This document shows positions 23,227 to 32,499 of a DNA stretch of 44,866 bases, piece by piece. Made by a program: the position numbers and the translations under genes. Origin of the DNA: UBA9676 sp036522155. GTDB lineage: Bacteria; Actinomycetota; Actinomycetes; Streptosporangiales; Streptosporangiaceae. The DNA lies in assembly GCA_036522155.1 (NCBI GenBank), contig DATDGI010000079.1, forward strand, positions 1-44,866. The letters are read 5' to 3'. Position 1 is the stretch's first letter; each line of letters begins with the position of its first letter. The notes beneath the pieces are model-generated. The model saw only the letters and a list, made by a program, of their open reading frames with translations, made no database searches and was not told where the DNA came from.

Positions 23227-23886
23227 TTAACCCGCCGCCGCCTCATCTTCGATGATCAGGTTGATGACCTGCCGCAACCGCTCGACCGGCACCACCCCGG
23301 CCCGCAGCAGCCGGGGGACACCGCCGGTGATATCGACGATGGTGGACGGCACCTCGCCGGGGCAGGGACCGCCGTCGAGGTAGACCGAGATCGCCTCGCC
23401 CAATTGCTCCTGCGCGCCGTCGGCGGTGGTGGCGGGCGGCGCGCCGGCCCGGTTGGCGCTGCTCACCGCAAGCGGGCCGGTTTCCCTGAGCAGGTCGAGC
23501 GCGAGTTCGTGCAGCGGCATCCGGACCGCGACCGTGCCCTTGGTGTCCCCCAGATCCCAGACCAGGCTCCGGCTGGCCCGCACCACGAGGGTGAGCCCGC
23601 CCGGCCAGAACTCCTCGATCAGGTCCTTGCCCGAGGCGTTCAGGTCCTCTATCAGGGCCGTGGCGGCGCGCATGCTCCCGACCAGCACCGGCGGCGGCAT
23701 GTCCCGGCCCCGGCCCTTGGCCGCGAGCAGCCCGGCCACCGCGGCCGGGGAGAACGCGTCGGCGGCCACCCCGTACACGGTGTCGGTCGGCATCACGGCC
23801 AGGTCACCCTGGCGCAGGGCGGCGGCGGCCGCGGCCAGGCCGGTCGCCCGCTGGGCCGGGTCAGTGCAGTCAAACCGTGCGCTCAT
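23227..23886 (-). CDS. L-threonylcarbamoyladenylate synthase (Sua5/YrdC)
   Basis: A 219-residue Sua5/YrdC/YciO-family protein. Marks are the KxR-like entry GDLAVMPTDTVYGVAADAFS, AAKGRGRDMPPPVLVGS, LIEEFWPGGLTLVV, VAVRMPLHELA, the strongly conserved GPLAVSSANRAGAPPATTA, and GEVPSTIVDITG. It makes threonylcarbamoyl-AMP from threonine, bicarbonate and ATP for the t6A base of ANN-decoding tRNAs. It lacks the extra C-terminal Sua5 domain. ATG 23886 has AGGA nine bases upstream. It follows prmC in the conserved prfA-prmC-sua5 order. Confidence 0.94.
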   Translation of the reverse strand: MSARFDCTDPAQRATGLAAAAAALRQGDLAVMPTDTVYGVAADAFSPAAVAGLLAAKGRGRDMPPPVLVGSMRAATALIEDLNASGKDLIEEFWPGGLTLVVRASRSLVWDLGDTKGTVAVRMPLHELALDLLRETGPLAVSSANRAGAPPATTADGAQEQLGEAISVYLDGGPCPGEVPSTIVDITGGVPRLLRAGVVPVERLRQVINLIIEDEAAAG

Positions 23887-24058
23887 GGCTGCCCATCCTG
23901 CCACTGAATCGCGTGTTCCCCGCGCGGCGCTCTCCGGCCGGGCCCGTTGGCGGCGAGGCGGCTGGCCCGCACCGGCAGGCGCTCCGGCCGGTGGGCGGGG
24001 CCGCCCGCCCGGGAACGCGCGGGCACCCCACTACCGAGAACTGCCGACACTACCGGCG

Positions 24059-24916
24059 CTACCGGCGGGCGGTGACGAAACGGTCGCGGCCGGCCAGGTC
24101 CCGGTGGTTGCGGGTGTCCCGCCAGCCCCGCTCCTCCGCGAAGATCCAGTAGACCGCCGCTCCCTGCGGCGCCCCGTGCTCGACCGCGACCAGCCCGTCC
24201 TCCCGCAGCAGCCGCCGCGCCGTCCCCTCGATGACCCGGACCGCGTCCAGCCCGTCCGCCCCGCCCCACAGCGCGCCCGCGGGATCGTATTCGGCCACCT
24301 CGGGCGGGACCGCCGCGCCCACCGGGATGTAGGGGGGGTTGCTGATAACAAGATCAACAGCGTCGCCCAGCGACCCCAGGGCGCTGGCGAAGTCGCCCTG
24401 GTGCAGGGTGACCCGCCCCCGGGTGTGCGGAGCCGCGGCGGCCCAGCGTCCGATGTTGCGCTCGGCCCAGCTCAGGGCCAGCGGGTCGGCCTCCACGGCG
24501 TGCACCCGGGCCCGGGGCACCTCCTGGGCGATCGCCAGCGCGATCGCTCCGCTGCCCGTGCCCAGATCGGCCACCACCGGCTCGGCCACATCCATGGCCC
24601 GCAGCGCATCGACCGCCCAGCCGGTCATCACCTCGGTCTCCGGCCGGGGCACGAACACGCCCGGGCCGACCTCGACCTCCAGATAGCGGAACCCGGCCAG
24701 CCCGGTGATGTGCTGGAGCGGCTCGCGCGCTTCCCGGCGGGCGATCTCGTTCCAGAACCGCGGGTCGAACCGGCCGTCGGCCACCCGATGCAGCTCGGTC
24801 CGGCTGACCCCGTGCACGTGTGCGGCGATCACCTCGGCGTCGGTCCGTGGGGAGTCGATGCCCGAGTCGGCCAGCCGGATGGTGGCGACCGCGATCTCGT
24901 CCAGCAGCAGCGTCAC
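24059..24916 (-). CDS. prmC: peptide chain release factor N5-glutamine methyltransferase
   Basis: A 285-residue class I methyltransferase. The N-terminal helical domain (residues 1-75) binds the release factor and ends in PLQHITGLAGFRYLEVEVGPGVFVPRPETE, in part the PrmC signature. The SAM fold has VADLGTGSGAIALAIA, and the catalytic NPPY motif is at ISNPPYIPVG. It methylates the Gln of the GGQ motif of release factors. It starts with GTG 24916, six bases after the prfA stop, consistent with co-expression with its substrate. Confidence 0.95.
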   Translation of the reverse strand: MTLLLDEIAVATIRLADSGIDSPRTDAEVIAAHVHGVSRTELHRVADGRFDPRFWNEIARREAREPLQHITGLAGFRYLEVEVGPGVFVPRPETEVMTGWAVDALRAMDVAEPVVADLGTGSGAIALAIAQEVPRARVHAVEADPLALSWAERNIGRWAAAAPHTRGRVTLHQGDFASALGSLGDAVDLVISNPPYIPVGAAVPPEVAEYDPAGALWGGADGLDAVRVIEGTARRLLREDGLVAVEHGAPQGAAVYWIFAEERGWRDTRNHRDLAGRDRFVTARR

Positions 24917-24922
24917 CGGCGG

Positions 24923-25990
24923 TCAGGTCCCGTTGTCACCGGCCGCCCGGCTGGACCGGTCGCCGTCGATGAGGGCCTGGATCACCGCGTCCAGGTCACC
25001 GTCGATCACCTGGTCGAGGTTGTGCGCCTTGTAGCCGACCCGGTGATCGGAGATGCGGTTCTCCGGGAAGTTGTAGGTCCGCACCCGCTGCGATCGGTCC
25101 ACCGTCCGGACCTGGCTGCGGCGCTCGGCGGCGGCCTGCGCCTCGGCGTCGGCCTGGGCCTGCGCCAGCAGCCGGGCGCGCAGGATGCGCAGGGCCTGCT
25201 CCTTGTTCTGGAGCTGGCTCTTCTCGTTCTGGCAGGAGACCACGATCCCGGTCGGCAGGTGGGTGATGCGGACCGCGGAGTCGGTGGTGTTCACGCTCTG
25301 GCCCCCGGGCCCGGATGAGCGGAACACATCGATCCGCAGGTCAGCGGGCTCGATGGTGACGTCGACCGGGTCGGCCTCCGGCATCACGAGCACGCCGGCC
25401 GCGGAGGTGTGGATCCGCCCCTGCGACTCGGTCACCGGCACCCGCTGCACCCGGTGCACGCCGCCTTCGTACTTCAGGCTGGCCCAGACCCCGTCGCCGC
25501 CCCGCGGCGACTTGACCGCCACGGTGGCGTCCTTGCAGCCGCCGAGGCCGGTCATGGTGGCGTCGAGGATCTCGGCCTGCCAGCCCCTGCGCTCGGCGTA
25601 CCGCAGGTACATGCGCAGCAGGTCGCCGGCGAACAGGGCGGACTCCTCGCCGCCCTCCCCCGCCTTGACCTCCAGGATCACGTCCTTGCTGTCGTTGGCG
25701 TCCCGGGGCACGAGCAGGGCCTGGAGCTGTTGTTCCAGCTCGGCCCGGCGGGCGGCCAGCTGCTCGGCCTCGGCCGCGAAGGAGAGGTCGTCCGCGGCCA
25801 GTTCGCGCGCGGTCTCCTCGTCCGCCACCGTCTGCTGCCACTGCCGGTAGGCGGTCACGATCGGGGTCAGCGCGCCGTAGCGGCGGCCGAGCGCCCTCGA
25901 CCGCTCGGCGTCGGTGTGGACGGCGGGGTCGGCGAGGTCACGCTCCAGCCGGGCGTGCTCGTCCGCAAGTTCGGCGAGCCGCTCGAACAT
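24923..25990 (-). CDS. prfA: peptide chain release factor 1
   Basis: A 355-residue class I release factor. GGQ is at SSGPGGQSVNTTDSAVR, and the stop-codon-reading tripeptide is of the RF1 PxT type (PVT in VQRVPVTESQGRIHT), so it reads UAA and UAG. The N-terminal coiled-coil domain and the end RVRTYNFPENRISDHRVGYKAHNLDQV are typical. The ATG at 25990 is preceded by a near-perfect GAGGAGG. A 19-base tandem duplication lies directly upstream of the ribosome binding site. Confidence 0.97.
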   Translation of the reverse strand: MFERLAELADEHARLERDLADPAVHTDAERSRALGRRYGALTPIVTAYRQWQQTVADEETARELAADDLSFAAEAEQLAARRAELEQQLQALLVPRDANDSKDVILEVKAGEGGEESALFAGDLLRMYLRYAERRGWQAEILDATMTGLGGCKDATVAVKSPRGGDGVWASLKYEGGVHRVQRVPVTESQGRIHTSAAGVLVMPEADPVDVTIEPADLRIDVFRSSGPGGQSVNTTDSAVRITHLPTGIVVSCQNEKSQLQNKEQALRILRARLLAQAQADAEAQAAAERRSQVRTVDRSQRVRTYNFPENRISDHRVGYKAHNLDQVIDGDLDAVIQALIDGDRSSRAAGDNGT

Positions 25991-25998
25991 CGTGCCTC

Positions 25999-26036
25999 CT
26001 CTCCCAGGCGTAGCTCTCTCTCCCAGGCGTAGCTCT
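25999..26036. repeat. perfect 19-bp tandem duplication upstream of prfA
   Basis: The 19 bases CTCTCCCAGGCGTAGCTCT occur twice in a row (25999-26017 and 26018-26036). They lie in the prfA leader on the minus strand, directly next to the Shine-Dalgarno. Probably a recent slippage or duplication event. Confidence 0.85.
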
Positions 26037-26165
26037 GCGCTGCCCGGCCGCCGGGGCCGGCCGTCCGCGCACATCAGCGGGACGGGACGATCCCGCCCGT
26101 CGACGGCCAGGATCACCGCACCCGGACCGGCGATGCCGGGTCCCGGGCGCGGTGATCCGCGGAAG

Positions 26166-26384
26166 CTACTTGCCGGCTGCCTTCTTGCCGAACCGGCGCT
26201 CGAACCTGGCCACCCGGCCGCCGGTGTCGAGGATCTTCTGCTTGCCGGTGTAGAAGGGGTGGCAATTCGAGCAGACGTCGGCGTGGATAACGCCGTTGCT
26301 CGAGGTGGACCGGGTGGTAAAGGTGTTCCCGCACGTGCAGGTCACCGTGGTCTCCACGTAGTCCGGGTGAATGTCAGGCTTCAC
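26166..26384 (-). CDS. rpmE: 50S ribosomal protein L31 (zinc-binding form)
   Basis: A 72-residue bL31 protein of the C+ type, with Cys16 and Cys18 (CTC) and Cys38 and Cys41 (CSNC) forming the zinc site. It begins MKPDIHPDYVE and holds CHPFYTGKQ near residue 45. In actinobacteria a Cys-free paralogue usually replaces it under zinc starvation. It lies between rho and prfA, the conserved actinobacterial location. No Zur box was looked for successfully in the 130-base upstream gap. Confidence 0.97.
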   Translation of the reverse strand: MKPDIHPDYVETTVTCTCGNTFTTRSTSSNGVIHADVCSNCHPFYTGKQKILDTGGRVARFERRFGKKAAGK

Positions 26385-26517
26385 GTCACTACTCCTGCCT
26401 TGGCCGGTCGCCGGGTCGCCGCGGCGGTGGGCCGCCGGGCGTGAACCGGTACCGGGCTATCTTGGCTTATTCAGTGTGCCAGACCCCAGAACGCGGCCCG
26501 GGGCCTGGCCATTCCCG

Positions 26518-28551
26518 TCAGCCGCTGACGGTGGTCTTCTGCACCTGGAGCAGGAACTCCGCGTTGCTCTTGGTGCCCTTCATCCGCTCCATCAGCACTT
26601 CCAGCGCCTGCTGCGGCTCCAGCGAGTGCAGCACCCGGCGGAGCTGCCAGACGATCTTCAGCTCCTCGGGGCTCAGCAGCAGCTCTTCCTTGCGGGTGCC
26701 CGACGCGTCCACGTCGATGGCCGGGAAGATCCGCTTCTCCGCGAGTTCCCGGCGGAGCCGCAACTCCATGTTGCCGGTCCCCTTGAACTCCTCGAAGATC
26801 ACCTCGTCCGCGCGGGAGCCGGTCTCGATCAGGGCGGTGGCGAGGATCGTGACCGAGCCGCCATGCTCGATGTTGCGCGCCGCGCCGAAGAACCGCTTCG
26901 GCGGGTAAAGGGCCGTGGAGTCCACGCCACCGGACATGATCCGCCCGCTGGCGGGGGCGGACAGGTTGTAGGCGCGGCCGAGCCTGGTGATCGAGTCAAG
27001 CAGGACGACCACGTCGTGGCCCATCTCAGCCAGGCGCTTGGCCCGCTCGATAGCGAGCTCGGCGACGGTGGTGTGGTCCTCGGACGGCCGGTCGAAGGTC
27101 GAGTAAACGACCTCGCCCTTGACCGTGCGCTGCATGTCGGTGACTTCCTCTGGCCGCTCGTCCACCAGCACGACCATCAGGTGGCATTCGGGGTTGTTCT
27201 TGGTGATCGCGTTCGCGATGGCCTGCAGGATCAGCGTCTTGCCCGCCTTCGACGGCGACACGATCAGGCCGCGCTGGCCCTTGCCGATCGGGGCGAACAG
27301 GTCGATGATCCGCGTCGTCATGTTGCCCGGGTCGCCCTCGAGCCGCAGCCGCTCCTGCGGGTACAGCGGCACGAGCTTGCCGAACTCCGGCCGGGCGCGT
27401 GACTGCTCCGGGTCGAGCCCGTTGACCTTGTCGAGCCGGACCAGGGCGTTGAACTTCTCCCGCCGCTCGCCATCGCGCGGCTGGCGGACCGCGCCCTCAA
27501 TGACGTCGCCCTTGCGCAGGCCGTGCTTGCGGACCTGGGAGAGGGACACGTACACGTCGTTGGGCCCGGGCAGGTAGCCGGTGGTGCGGATGAACGCGTA
27601 GTTGTCGAGCACGTCGAGGATGCCGGCGATCGGGATGAGCACGTCGTCCTCGGTGATCACGGGCTCCGGCTCGCCGCCGGTGCGCTCGCCGCGCCGGCGG
27701 TTGCGGTTGCGGAACCGGTCCCGGTTGCGGCGCCCGCCGCGGTCGTCGTCGTCACGGTCCTGCTGGCCGCCGCCCCGGTTGCCCTGGTCCTGGGCCGGGC
27801 CGCGGTCCTGGCCGCGCGGGCCGTTCTGGTCCTGGCGCTGCTCACCGGCCTCGCCGTTGCGCCCCTGCTCGCCGGGCCTGCCGTTGCCGCGCCGGCGCTG
27901 GCCGCCACCACGCTGGCCGTCGCCGCCCTGGTAGCTCTCGCCGCCACGCGGGGCCTCGCCCTGCTGATCGTTACCGGCGCCTGCGGCCGCGGCGCTGCCA
28001 GTCCCGGCCGGTGCCGCACCCGTGCGGGGGGCGTCCGTGGCCTGCCCGGAGCGCTCAAACGACAGCTGGCTGTCCGCGCCGCCGCTGGCAGCATCCTCCC
28101 GCGGGGCGCCTGCCTGCGCTTCCCTGCTGGAAACCGCTGGATAGGTGGCCTCCCCCGGGCCCGGCTGAGTGGATCTGTCTGGTTCCATGGCGTCCTGCTC
28201 ACGGTGGCGAGGTGCGTCGGCTCCCGCGGACGCGCCCCGCTGGGCTGAATTGTCGAGTGCCGCATCCCGGTGGGCGGCCTGCGTGGCGGTGGTCCCGCCG
28301 CTCTGCCGGTCCTGGATCGCCGCCACGAGCTGGCTCTTGCGCATCCGGGCGGTACCGGTGATCCCCATGGACTGCGCCATCCGCTGCAAATCGGGCAGCA
28401 GCATGCCGGACAGTCCCCGGCCGGCGCCGCTGGCCTCCCCGCTCGTCACCGCCTCAGCCGCTGGGCGCGGGCCAGGAGTTTCCTGCCCGCTGGCCGAAGC
28501 CCCGGGCGTGACCGGGGAGCCGGTGAAGAGATCGGTGGTTTCGCTGCTCAC
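26518..28551 (-). CDS. rho: transcription termination factor Rho with actinobacterial N-terminal insert
   Basis: A 677-residue hexameric RNA helicase, far longer than E. coli Rho (419). An N-terminal SAP-like segment (about residues 48-92, LLPDLQRMAQSMGITGTARMRKSQLV in part) is followed by about 200 residues rich in Arg, Gly, Asp, Gln and Asn. Then come the cold-shock RNA-binding domain and the ATPase core with Walker A in SPSKAGKTLIL, VDERPEEVTDM, Walker B VVVLLDSITRLGRAYN and the R-finger region. It ends rho-dependent transcription. The GTG at 28551 has AAGGA seven bases upstream. The low-complexity insert is usual for actinobacteria and has been linked to RNA binding. It precedes rpmE and prfA. 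Confidence 0.96.
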   Translation of the reverse strand: MSSETTDLFTGSPVTPGASASGQETPGPRPAAEAVTSGEASGAGRGLSGMLLPDLQRMAQSMGITGTARMRKSQLVAAIQDRQSGGTTATQAAHRDAALDNSAQRGASAGADAPRHREQDAMEPDRSTQPGPGEATYPAVSSREAQAGAPREDAASGGADSQLSFERSGQATDAPRTGAAPAGTGSAAAAGAGNDQQGEAPRGGESYQGGDGQRGGGQRRRGNGRPGEQGRNGEAGEQRQDQNGPRGQDRGPAQDQGNRGGGQQDRDDDDRGGRRNRDRFRNRNRRRGERTGGEPEPVITEDDVLIPIAGILDVLDNYAFIRTTGYLPGPNDVYVSLSQVRKHGLRKGDVIEGAVRQPRDGERREKFNALVRLDKVNGLDPEQSRARPEFGKLVPLYPQERLRLEGDPGNMTTRIIDLFAPIGKGQRGLIVSPSKAGKTLILQAIANAITKNNPECHLMVVLVDERPEEVTDMQRTVKGEVVYSTFDRPSEDHTTVAELAIERAKRLAEMGHDVVVLLDSITRLGRAYNLSAPASGRIMSGGVDSTALYPPKRFFGAARNIEHGGSVTILATALIETGSRADEVIFEEFKGTGNMELRLRRELAEKRIFPAIDVDASGTRKEELLLSPEELKIVWQLRRVLHSLEPQQALEVLMERMKGTKSNAEFLLQVQKTTVSG

Positions 28552-29007
28552 GAGGGGTCCTTCCCAGAGCGCGGGAGCCGGCCGAAGGGGTGACCGGGCA
28601 ACCCGATGCCGCGGCCCGGCGAACTGGCCGGGCCAGATTATGCACCTGCTGTCTTGCCGCGCCGCCGCTGTGGCCGGCGGTCCTCCGGGCGTCTAATCCG
28701 GCGTCTGCGGTCAAGGCAGAAGGCTCAAAACACACCCAGGTGGCCAGGCTGGCACCCCCGGGCCTCCGCTCCGCTCCCGGTTCTCCATGCCGTCTCCAGC
28801 GCTGGCGTACGCGGAGAGGAGGGAGTGATCCGGGGAGTTGATGGAGAATCACCGGCCGCTGCCGGCCATATGGCCGACCTCGCGGCAAGTGACAGGCGAG
28901 CACCTGTGCCCACAGCGGGGCATCTGGTGCGGCACCCAGCTTAACACCAAGAGAGCCCACGGCATTCCCTCGACAGTGGTCTGTGTGTCGCGCAGGAAGC
29001 TGACCGG
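28552..29007. other. 456-bp gap between thrB and rho, no gene seen
   Basis: This region must hold the rho promoter and leader. On the minus strand TTGACC (28714-28709) resembles a -35 box, but no matching -10 hexamer is at 16-18 bases. A 25-codon open frame with GGAG before its ATG lies at 28788-28711 (minus) and could be a leader peptide, without support beyond its ribosome binding site. No hairpin terminator for thrB stands out. Confidence 0.4.
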
Positions 29008-30087
29008 TCATGCGGGGACCCGCCCGCGTGACTTTGCGCCCGGCCCCTGACCCTGGTTCCAGGACGGTTCTTCCCGGGCGCTCTCTGGCAGTTGCACCCC
29101 CGGTCCACCTTGCCGGACGTGCCCACCCTGCCGATCTATGTCCAGGGGGATTACTTGCCAATCGATACCCGTTTCGTGACCGATTGAATCCACCGCCGCG
29201 GCCGGTGGCCCCTGGCTGTCGAACGACAGGACCAGCACCGCCGGGCCCGACCCGGACACCACCGCGGCCAGCCCGGCGTGCCGCAGCCTGCTCACCAGAT
29301 CAGCGGTTTGCGGCATAACGGCGGTGCGGTACGGCTGGTGCAGGAAGTCCTCGGTCGCGGCGAACAGCACCTCGGCCGCCCCGCTGAACGCCGCGACCAG
29401 CAGCGCGCTGCGCGCGGCGTTAGCCGCCGCGTCGGCGTGCGGGATCACCGCCGGCAGGGCCCGCCGCGCCGCCTCGGTGGCCAGCGGGAACGGCGGCACA
29501 CACAGCACCGTCCGCAGCCCGGCCGGCACCGGCAGCCGCAGCATCCGCGGCCCGGGGCCCGCATCCGCTGGCCCGGCGGCTCCGGCCGGCGCGCTGGCGG
29601 GCGCGCCCAGCGCCCCCGGCCGGGGTGTCCAGGCGATCGTGAGGCCGCCAGCCAGGCAGGCCGCCACGTTGTCGGGGTGCCCTTCCAGCTCGGCCGCGAG
29701 CCCGAAGAGTGCGTCGTCCGGCAGCGCCGTTTCGCCGCCAATGACCAGCGCCCGGGCGGCCAGCAGGCCCGAGCAGATGGCCGCCGCCGACGAGCCCAGG
29801 CCCCGCCCGTGCGGGATGGCGTTGGCGCAGTGCAGGGCGATCCCTGGCGGCTGGCCGCCGAGCGCGGCAAACCCCGCGCGCATGGCCCGGACCACCAGGT
29901 GCGCCTCCCCGGCCGTGGCGCTGCCCGCGCCCTGGCCGGTCACCTCGATGGCCAGCCCGCCGCCGGTGACCCCGGCCTCGACCTGGTCGTACAGCGCCAG
30001 CGCGAGGCCCAGCGCGTCGAAGCCGGGCCCCAGGTTGGCGCTGGTGGCCGGTGCCTGCACGCGCACGGGCCGTGGCGACCAGTTCAC
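29008..30087 (-). CDS. thrB: homoserine kinase
   Basis: A 359-residue GHMP kinase that phosphorylates homoserine in threonine synthesis. It begins VRVQAPATSANLGPGFDALGLAL, has the ATP-binding GHMP motif IPHGRGLGSSAAAI, EGHPDNVAACLAGGLTIAW, and the C-terminal AAVVSGSGPAVLVLSF. About 50 residues at the C-terminus (from roughly GHVRQGGPGVQLPES) are polar and low in structure, longer than in most homologues. The GTG at 30087 is preceded by AGGGGG. It follows thrC by 38 bases in a hom-thrC-thrB operon. Confidence 0.95.
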   Translation of the reverse strand: MNWSPRPVRVQAPATSANLGPGFDALGLALALYDQVEAGVTGGGLAIEVTGQGAGSATAGEAHLVVRAMRAGFAALGGQPPGIALHCANAIPHGRGLGSSAAAICSGLLAARALVIGGETALPDDALFGLAAELEGHPDNVAACLAGGLTIAWTPRPGALGAPASAPAGAAGPADAGPGPRMLRLPVPAGLRTVLCVPPFPLATEAARRALPAVIPHADAAANAARSALLVAAFSGAAEVLFAATEDFLHQPYRTAVMPQTADLVSRLRHAGLAAVVSGSGPAVLVLSFDSQGPPAAAVDSIGHETGIDWQVIPLDIDRQGGHVRQGGPGVQLPESAREEPSWNQGQGPGAKSRGRVPA

Positions 30088-30125
30088 GCAGTTCCCCCTG
30101 GAAGGCTCGGGCCCGGGACGGGTGG

Positions 30126-31190
30126 TCAGGCCAGCCCCAGCGCGGCCGCGGCAGCGCCCGGGTCGGCGGCCACGGTCACCGGGGCCGGAGCGGCCGAAAC
30201 CGCCCAGTCCGGGTCCTTAAGTCCGTTGCCGGTGATGGTACAGACGACCCGGCATCCGGCGTCAAGCTGCCCGTTCTCGCGGGCCTGCAGCAGCCCGGCG
30301 ACCCCGGCCGCGGAGGCCAGCTCGCCGAACACCGCCTCCTGCCCGGCCAGCAGCCGGTAGGCGGCCAGGATCTGGCGGTCGGTCACCGAGTCGATCAGGC
30401 CACCGGACTCGTCGCGCGTGCCCTCCGCCAGGGCCCACGAGGCGGGGTTGCCGATCCTGATCGCGGTCGCGATCGTCATCGGGGCCAGCACCGGCTCACC
30501 GCGCACGATCGGCGCCGCGCCGCTGGCCTGGAAGCCGAACATGCGCGGGGTGCGGGTGGCCAGCCCGGCCTCGGCGTACTCACGGTAGCCCCGCCAGTAG
30601 GCCGTGATGTTGCCCGCGTTGCCGACCGGCAGGCAGTGCACGTCCGGGGCGTCGCCGAGGGCCTCGACGATCTCGAAGGCCGCGGTCTTCTGGCCCGCCA
30701 GCCGGTCCGGGTTGACCGAGTTGACCAGCGCCACCGGGTAGTCGGCCGCGAGCTTGCGGGCCAGCTCCAGGCAGTCGTCGAAGTTGCCGTCCACCTGGAG
30801 CAGCTTCGCGCCGTGCACCAGGGCCTGGGCCAGCTTGCCCAGCGCGATCTTGCCGCGGGGCACCAGCACCGCGCAGGTCAGCCCGGCCCGGGCCGCGTAG
30901 GCGGCGGCGCTGGCGCTGGTGTTTCCGGTCGAGGCACACATGATGGCGGTCGCGCCGCCCGCGGCGGCCACGCTGACCGCGACCGTCATCCCCCGGTCCT
31001 TGAACGAGCCGGTCGGGTTCGCCCCCTCCACCTTCAGGAACACCTCGCACCCGGTGCGGGCGGACAGCACCGGGGCGGGCAGCAGCGGGGTGGCACCCTC
31101 GCCCAGCGTGACCACCCGCGAGTCGGGCACGGCCGGCAGGCGTTTGGCATAGTGCCTGATGAGTCCGGGCCAGGCCACCCGCGCGGTCAT
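30126..31190 (-). CDS. thrC: threonine synthase
   Basis: A 354-residue fold-type II PLP enzyme. It converts O-phosphohomoserine to threonine. The PLP Lys is in GANPTGSFKDRGM. The phosphate-binding loop follows at CASTGNTSASAAAYAARAG, and the cofactor-ring region at LPVGNAGNITAYWRGY. It belongs to the short actinobacterial type. ATG 31190 overlaps the hom TGA as ATGA, with GGGGAGG just upstream. Confidence 0.96.
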   Translation of the reverse strand: MTARVAWPGLIRHYAKRLPAVPDSRVVTLGEGATPLLPAPVLSARTGCEVFLKVEGANPTGSFKDRGMTVAVSVAAAGGATAIMCASTGNTSASAAAYAARAGLTCAVLVPRGKIALGKLAQALVHGAKLLQVDGNFDDCLELARKLAADYPVALVNSVNPDRLAGQKTAAFEIVEALGDAPDVHCLPVGNAGNITAYWRGYREYAEAGLATRTPRMFGFQASGAAPIVRGEPVLAPMTIATAIRIGNPASWALAEGTRDESGGLIDSVTDRQILAAYRLLAGQEAVFGELASAAGVAGLLQARENGQLDAGCRVVCTITGNGLKDPDWAVSAAPAPVTVAADPGAAAAALGLA

Positions 31191-32479
31191 ACCTCCCCGT
31201 CTCCCTCCACCCGCATCACGCTGGCGACCGCGCGGACCACGTCCATCGCGCCCAGGTCGTCCACGCAGCTGGCCAGCGCGGCGTCCGGCGCCGTGTGGGT
31301 GACGATGACCAGCTGGGCGTCGTCACCCCGGCCCTCCTGCCGGACCGCCTGGATAGAAACGTCGTGCCGGGCGAACGACTCGGCCACCCGGGCCAGCACG
31401 CCCGGCCGGTCGGCCACGTCGAGCGCGACGTGGTAGCGCGTCAGCGCCTGCCCCATCGGCAGCACCGGCAGCCCGGCGTAGCTGGTGGTATCCGGGCCGC
31501 GGGTGCCGGCCAGCCGGTTGCGCGCCACCGCGACGATGTCGCCGAGCACCGCGCTGGCGGTGGGCACCCCGCCCGCGCCGGCCCCGTAGAACATCAGCCG
31601 CCCGGCCGATTCGGCCTCCACGAACACCGCGTTGTAGGCCTCGCGGACCCCGGCCAGCGGGTGCGTGCGGGGAATCATGGCCGGGTGGACCCGGACCGAG
31701 ACGCCCGCGTCGTTGCGCTCGCAGATGGCCAGCAGCTTGACCACCTGGCCGAGCGCGCGGGCGCTGGCGATGTCGGCCTGGGTGACGCTGGTGATCCCCT
31801 CCCGGTAGACCCCGGCCGCCGTGACCTCGCTGTGGAAGGCCAGGCTGGCCAGGATCGCGCCCTTGGCGGCCGCGTCGAAGCCCTCGATGTCGGCGGTCGG
31901 GTCGGGTTCGGCATAACCGAGCGCCTGCGCTTCCTCCAGCGCGTCGGTGAAGCCCGCCCCCGAGGTGTCCATCCGGTCCAGGATGTAGTTGGTGGTGCCG
32001 TTGACGATGCCGAGCACGCGGCGGACCGCGTCGCCGGCCAGCGACTCGCGGAGCGGCCGCAGCAGCGGGATGGCGCCCCCCACCGCCGCCTCGTAGTACA
32101 GGTCGGTGCCGGTGTCCCGGGCGGCCTGGTGCAGCATGGCGCCGTCCTCGGCCAGCAGCGCCTTGTTCGCGCTCACCACCGACTTGCCGTTCTTCATGGC
32201 GGCGAGCAGCAGCGAGCGGGCGGGCTCGATGCCGCCGATCACCTCGACCACGATGTCCACGCTGGGGCTGGTGGCCACCGCCATCGCGTCGCCGGTGAGC
32301 AGCGCCGGATCCACCTCGACGGCGCGGGCCCGGCCCGGACGCCGGACCGCGACCCCGGTCACCTCCAGCGGGGCGCCGATCCGCGCGGCCAGGTCGGCCG
32401 CCTGCTGGCCGAGCAGCCGGTACACCTCCGAACCGACCCCACCGCAGCCGAGCAGCGCCACCCGCACTGGCTGGCTCAC
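31187..32479 (-). CDS. hom: homoserine dehydrogenase with ACT domain
   Basis: A 430-residue enzyme reducing aspartate semialdehyde to homoserine with NAD(P)H. The dinucleotide motif is LLGCGGVGSEV (residues 9-19), the catalytic block has IVNGTTNYILDRM and ALGYAEPDPTADIEGFDAAAK, and the C-terminal ACT domain has YHVALDVADRPGVLARVAESFARHDVSI in part. ACT domains in this family mediate feedback inhibition by threonine. I chose the GTG at 32479 because GGAAGGGTGAG lies upstream; a GTG at 32503 would add eight residues. It overlaps thrC by 4 bases and follows lysA closely. Confidence 0.95.
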   Translation of the reverse strand: MSQPVRVALLGCGGVGSEVYRLLGQQAADLAARIGAPLEVTGVAVRRPGRARAVEVDPALLTGDAMAVATSPSVDIVVEVIGGIEPARSLLLAAMKNGKSVVSANKALLAEDGAMLHQAARDTGTDLYYEAAVGGAIPLLRPLRESLAGDAVRRVLGIVNGTTNYILDRMDTSGAGFTDALEEAQALGYAEPDPTADIEGFDAAAKGAILASLAFHSEVTAAGVYREGITSVTQADIASARALGQVVKLLAICERNDAGVSVRVHPAMIPRTHPLAGVREAYNAVFVEAESAGRLMFYGAGAGGVPTASAVLGDIVAVARNRLAGTRGPDTTSYAGLPVLPMGQALTRYHVALDVADRPGVLARVAESFARHDVSIQAVRQEGRGDDAQLVIVTHTAPDAALASCVDDLGAMDVVRAVASVMRVEGDGEV

Positions 32480-32499
32480 CTTACGCTCACCCTTCCCGG

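Noticed and set aside
27523..28248. Hydrophobic Ala/Val-rich plus-strand frame that looks like a membrane protein
   Set aside because: It is antisense to the Arg/Gly/Asp repeat region of rho; the apparent helices come from complementary codons.
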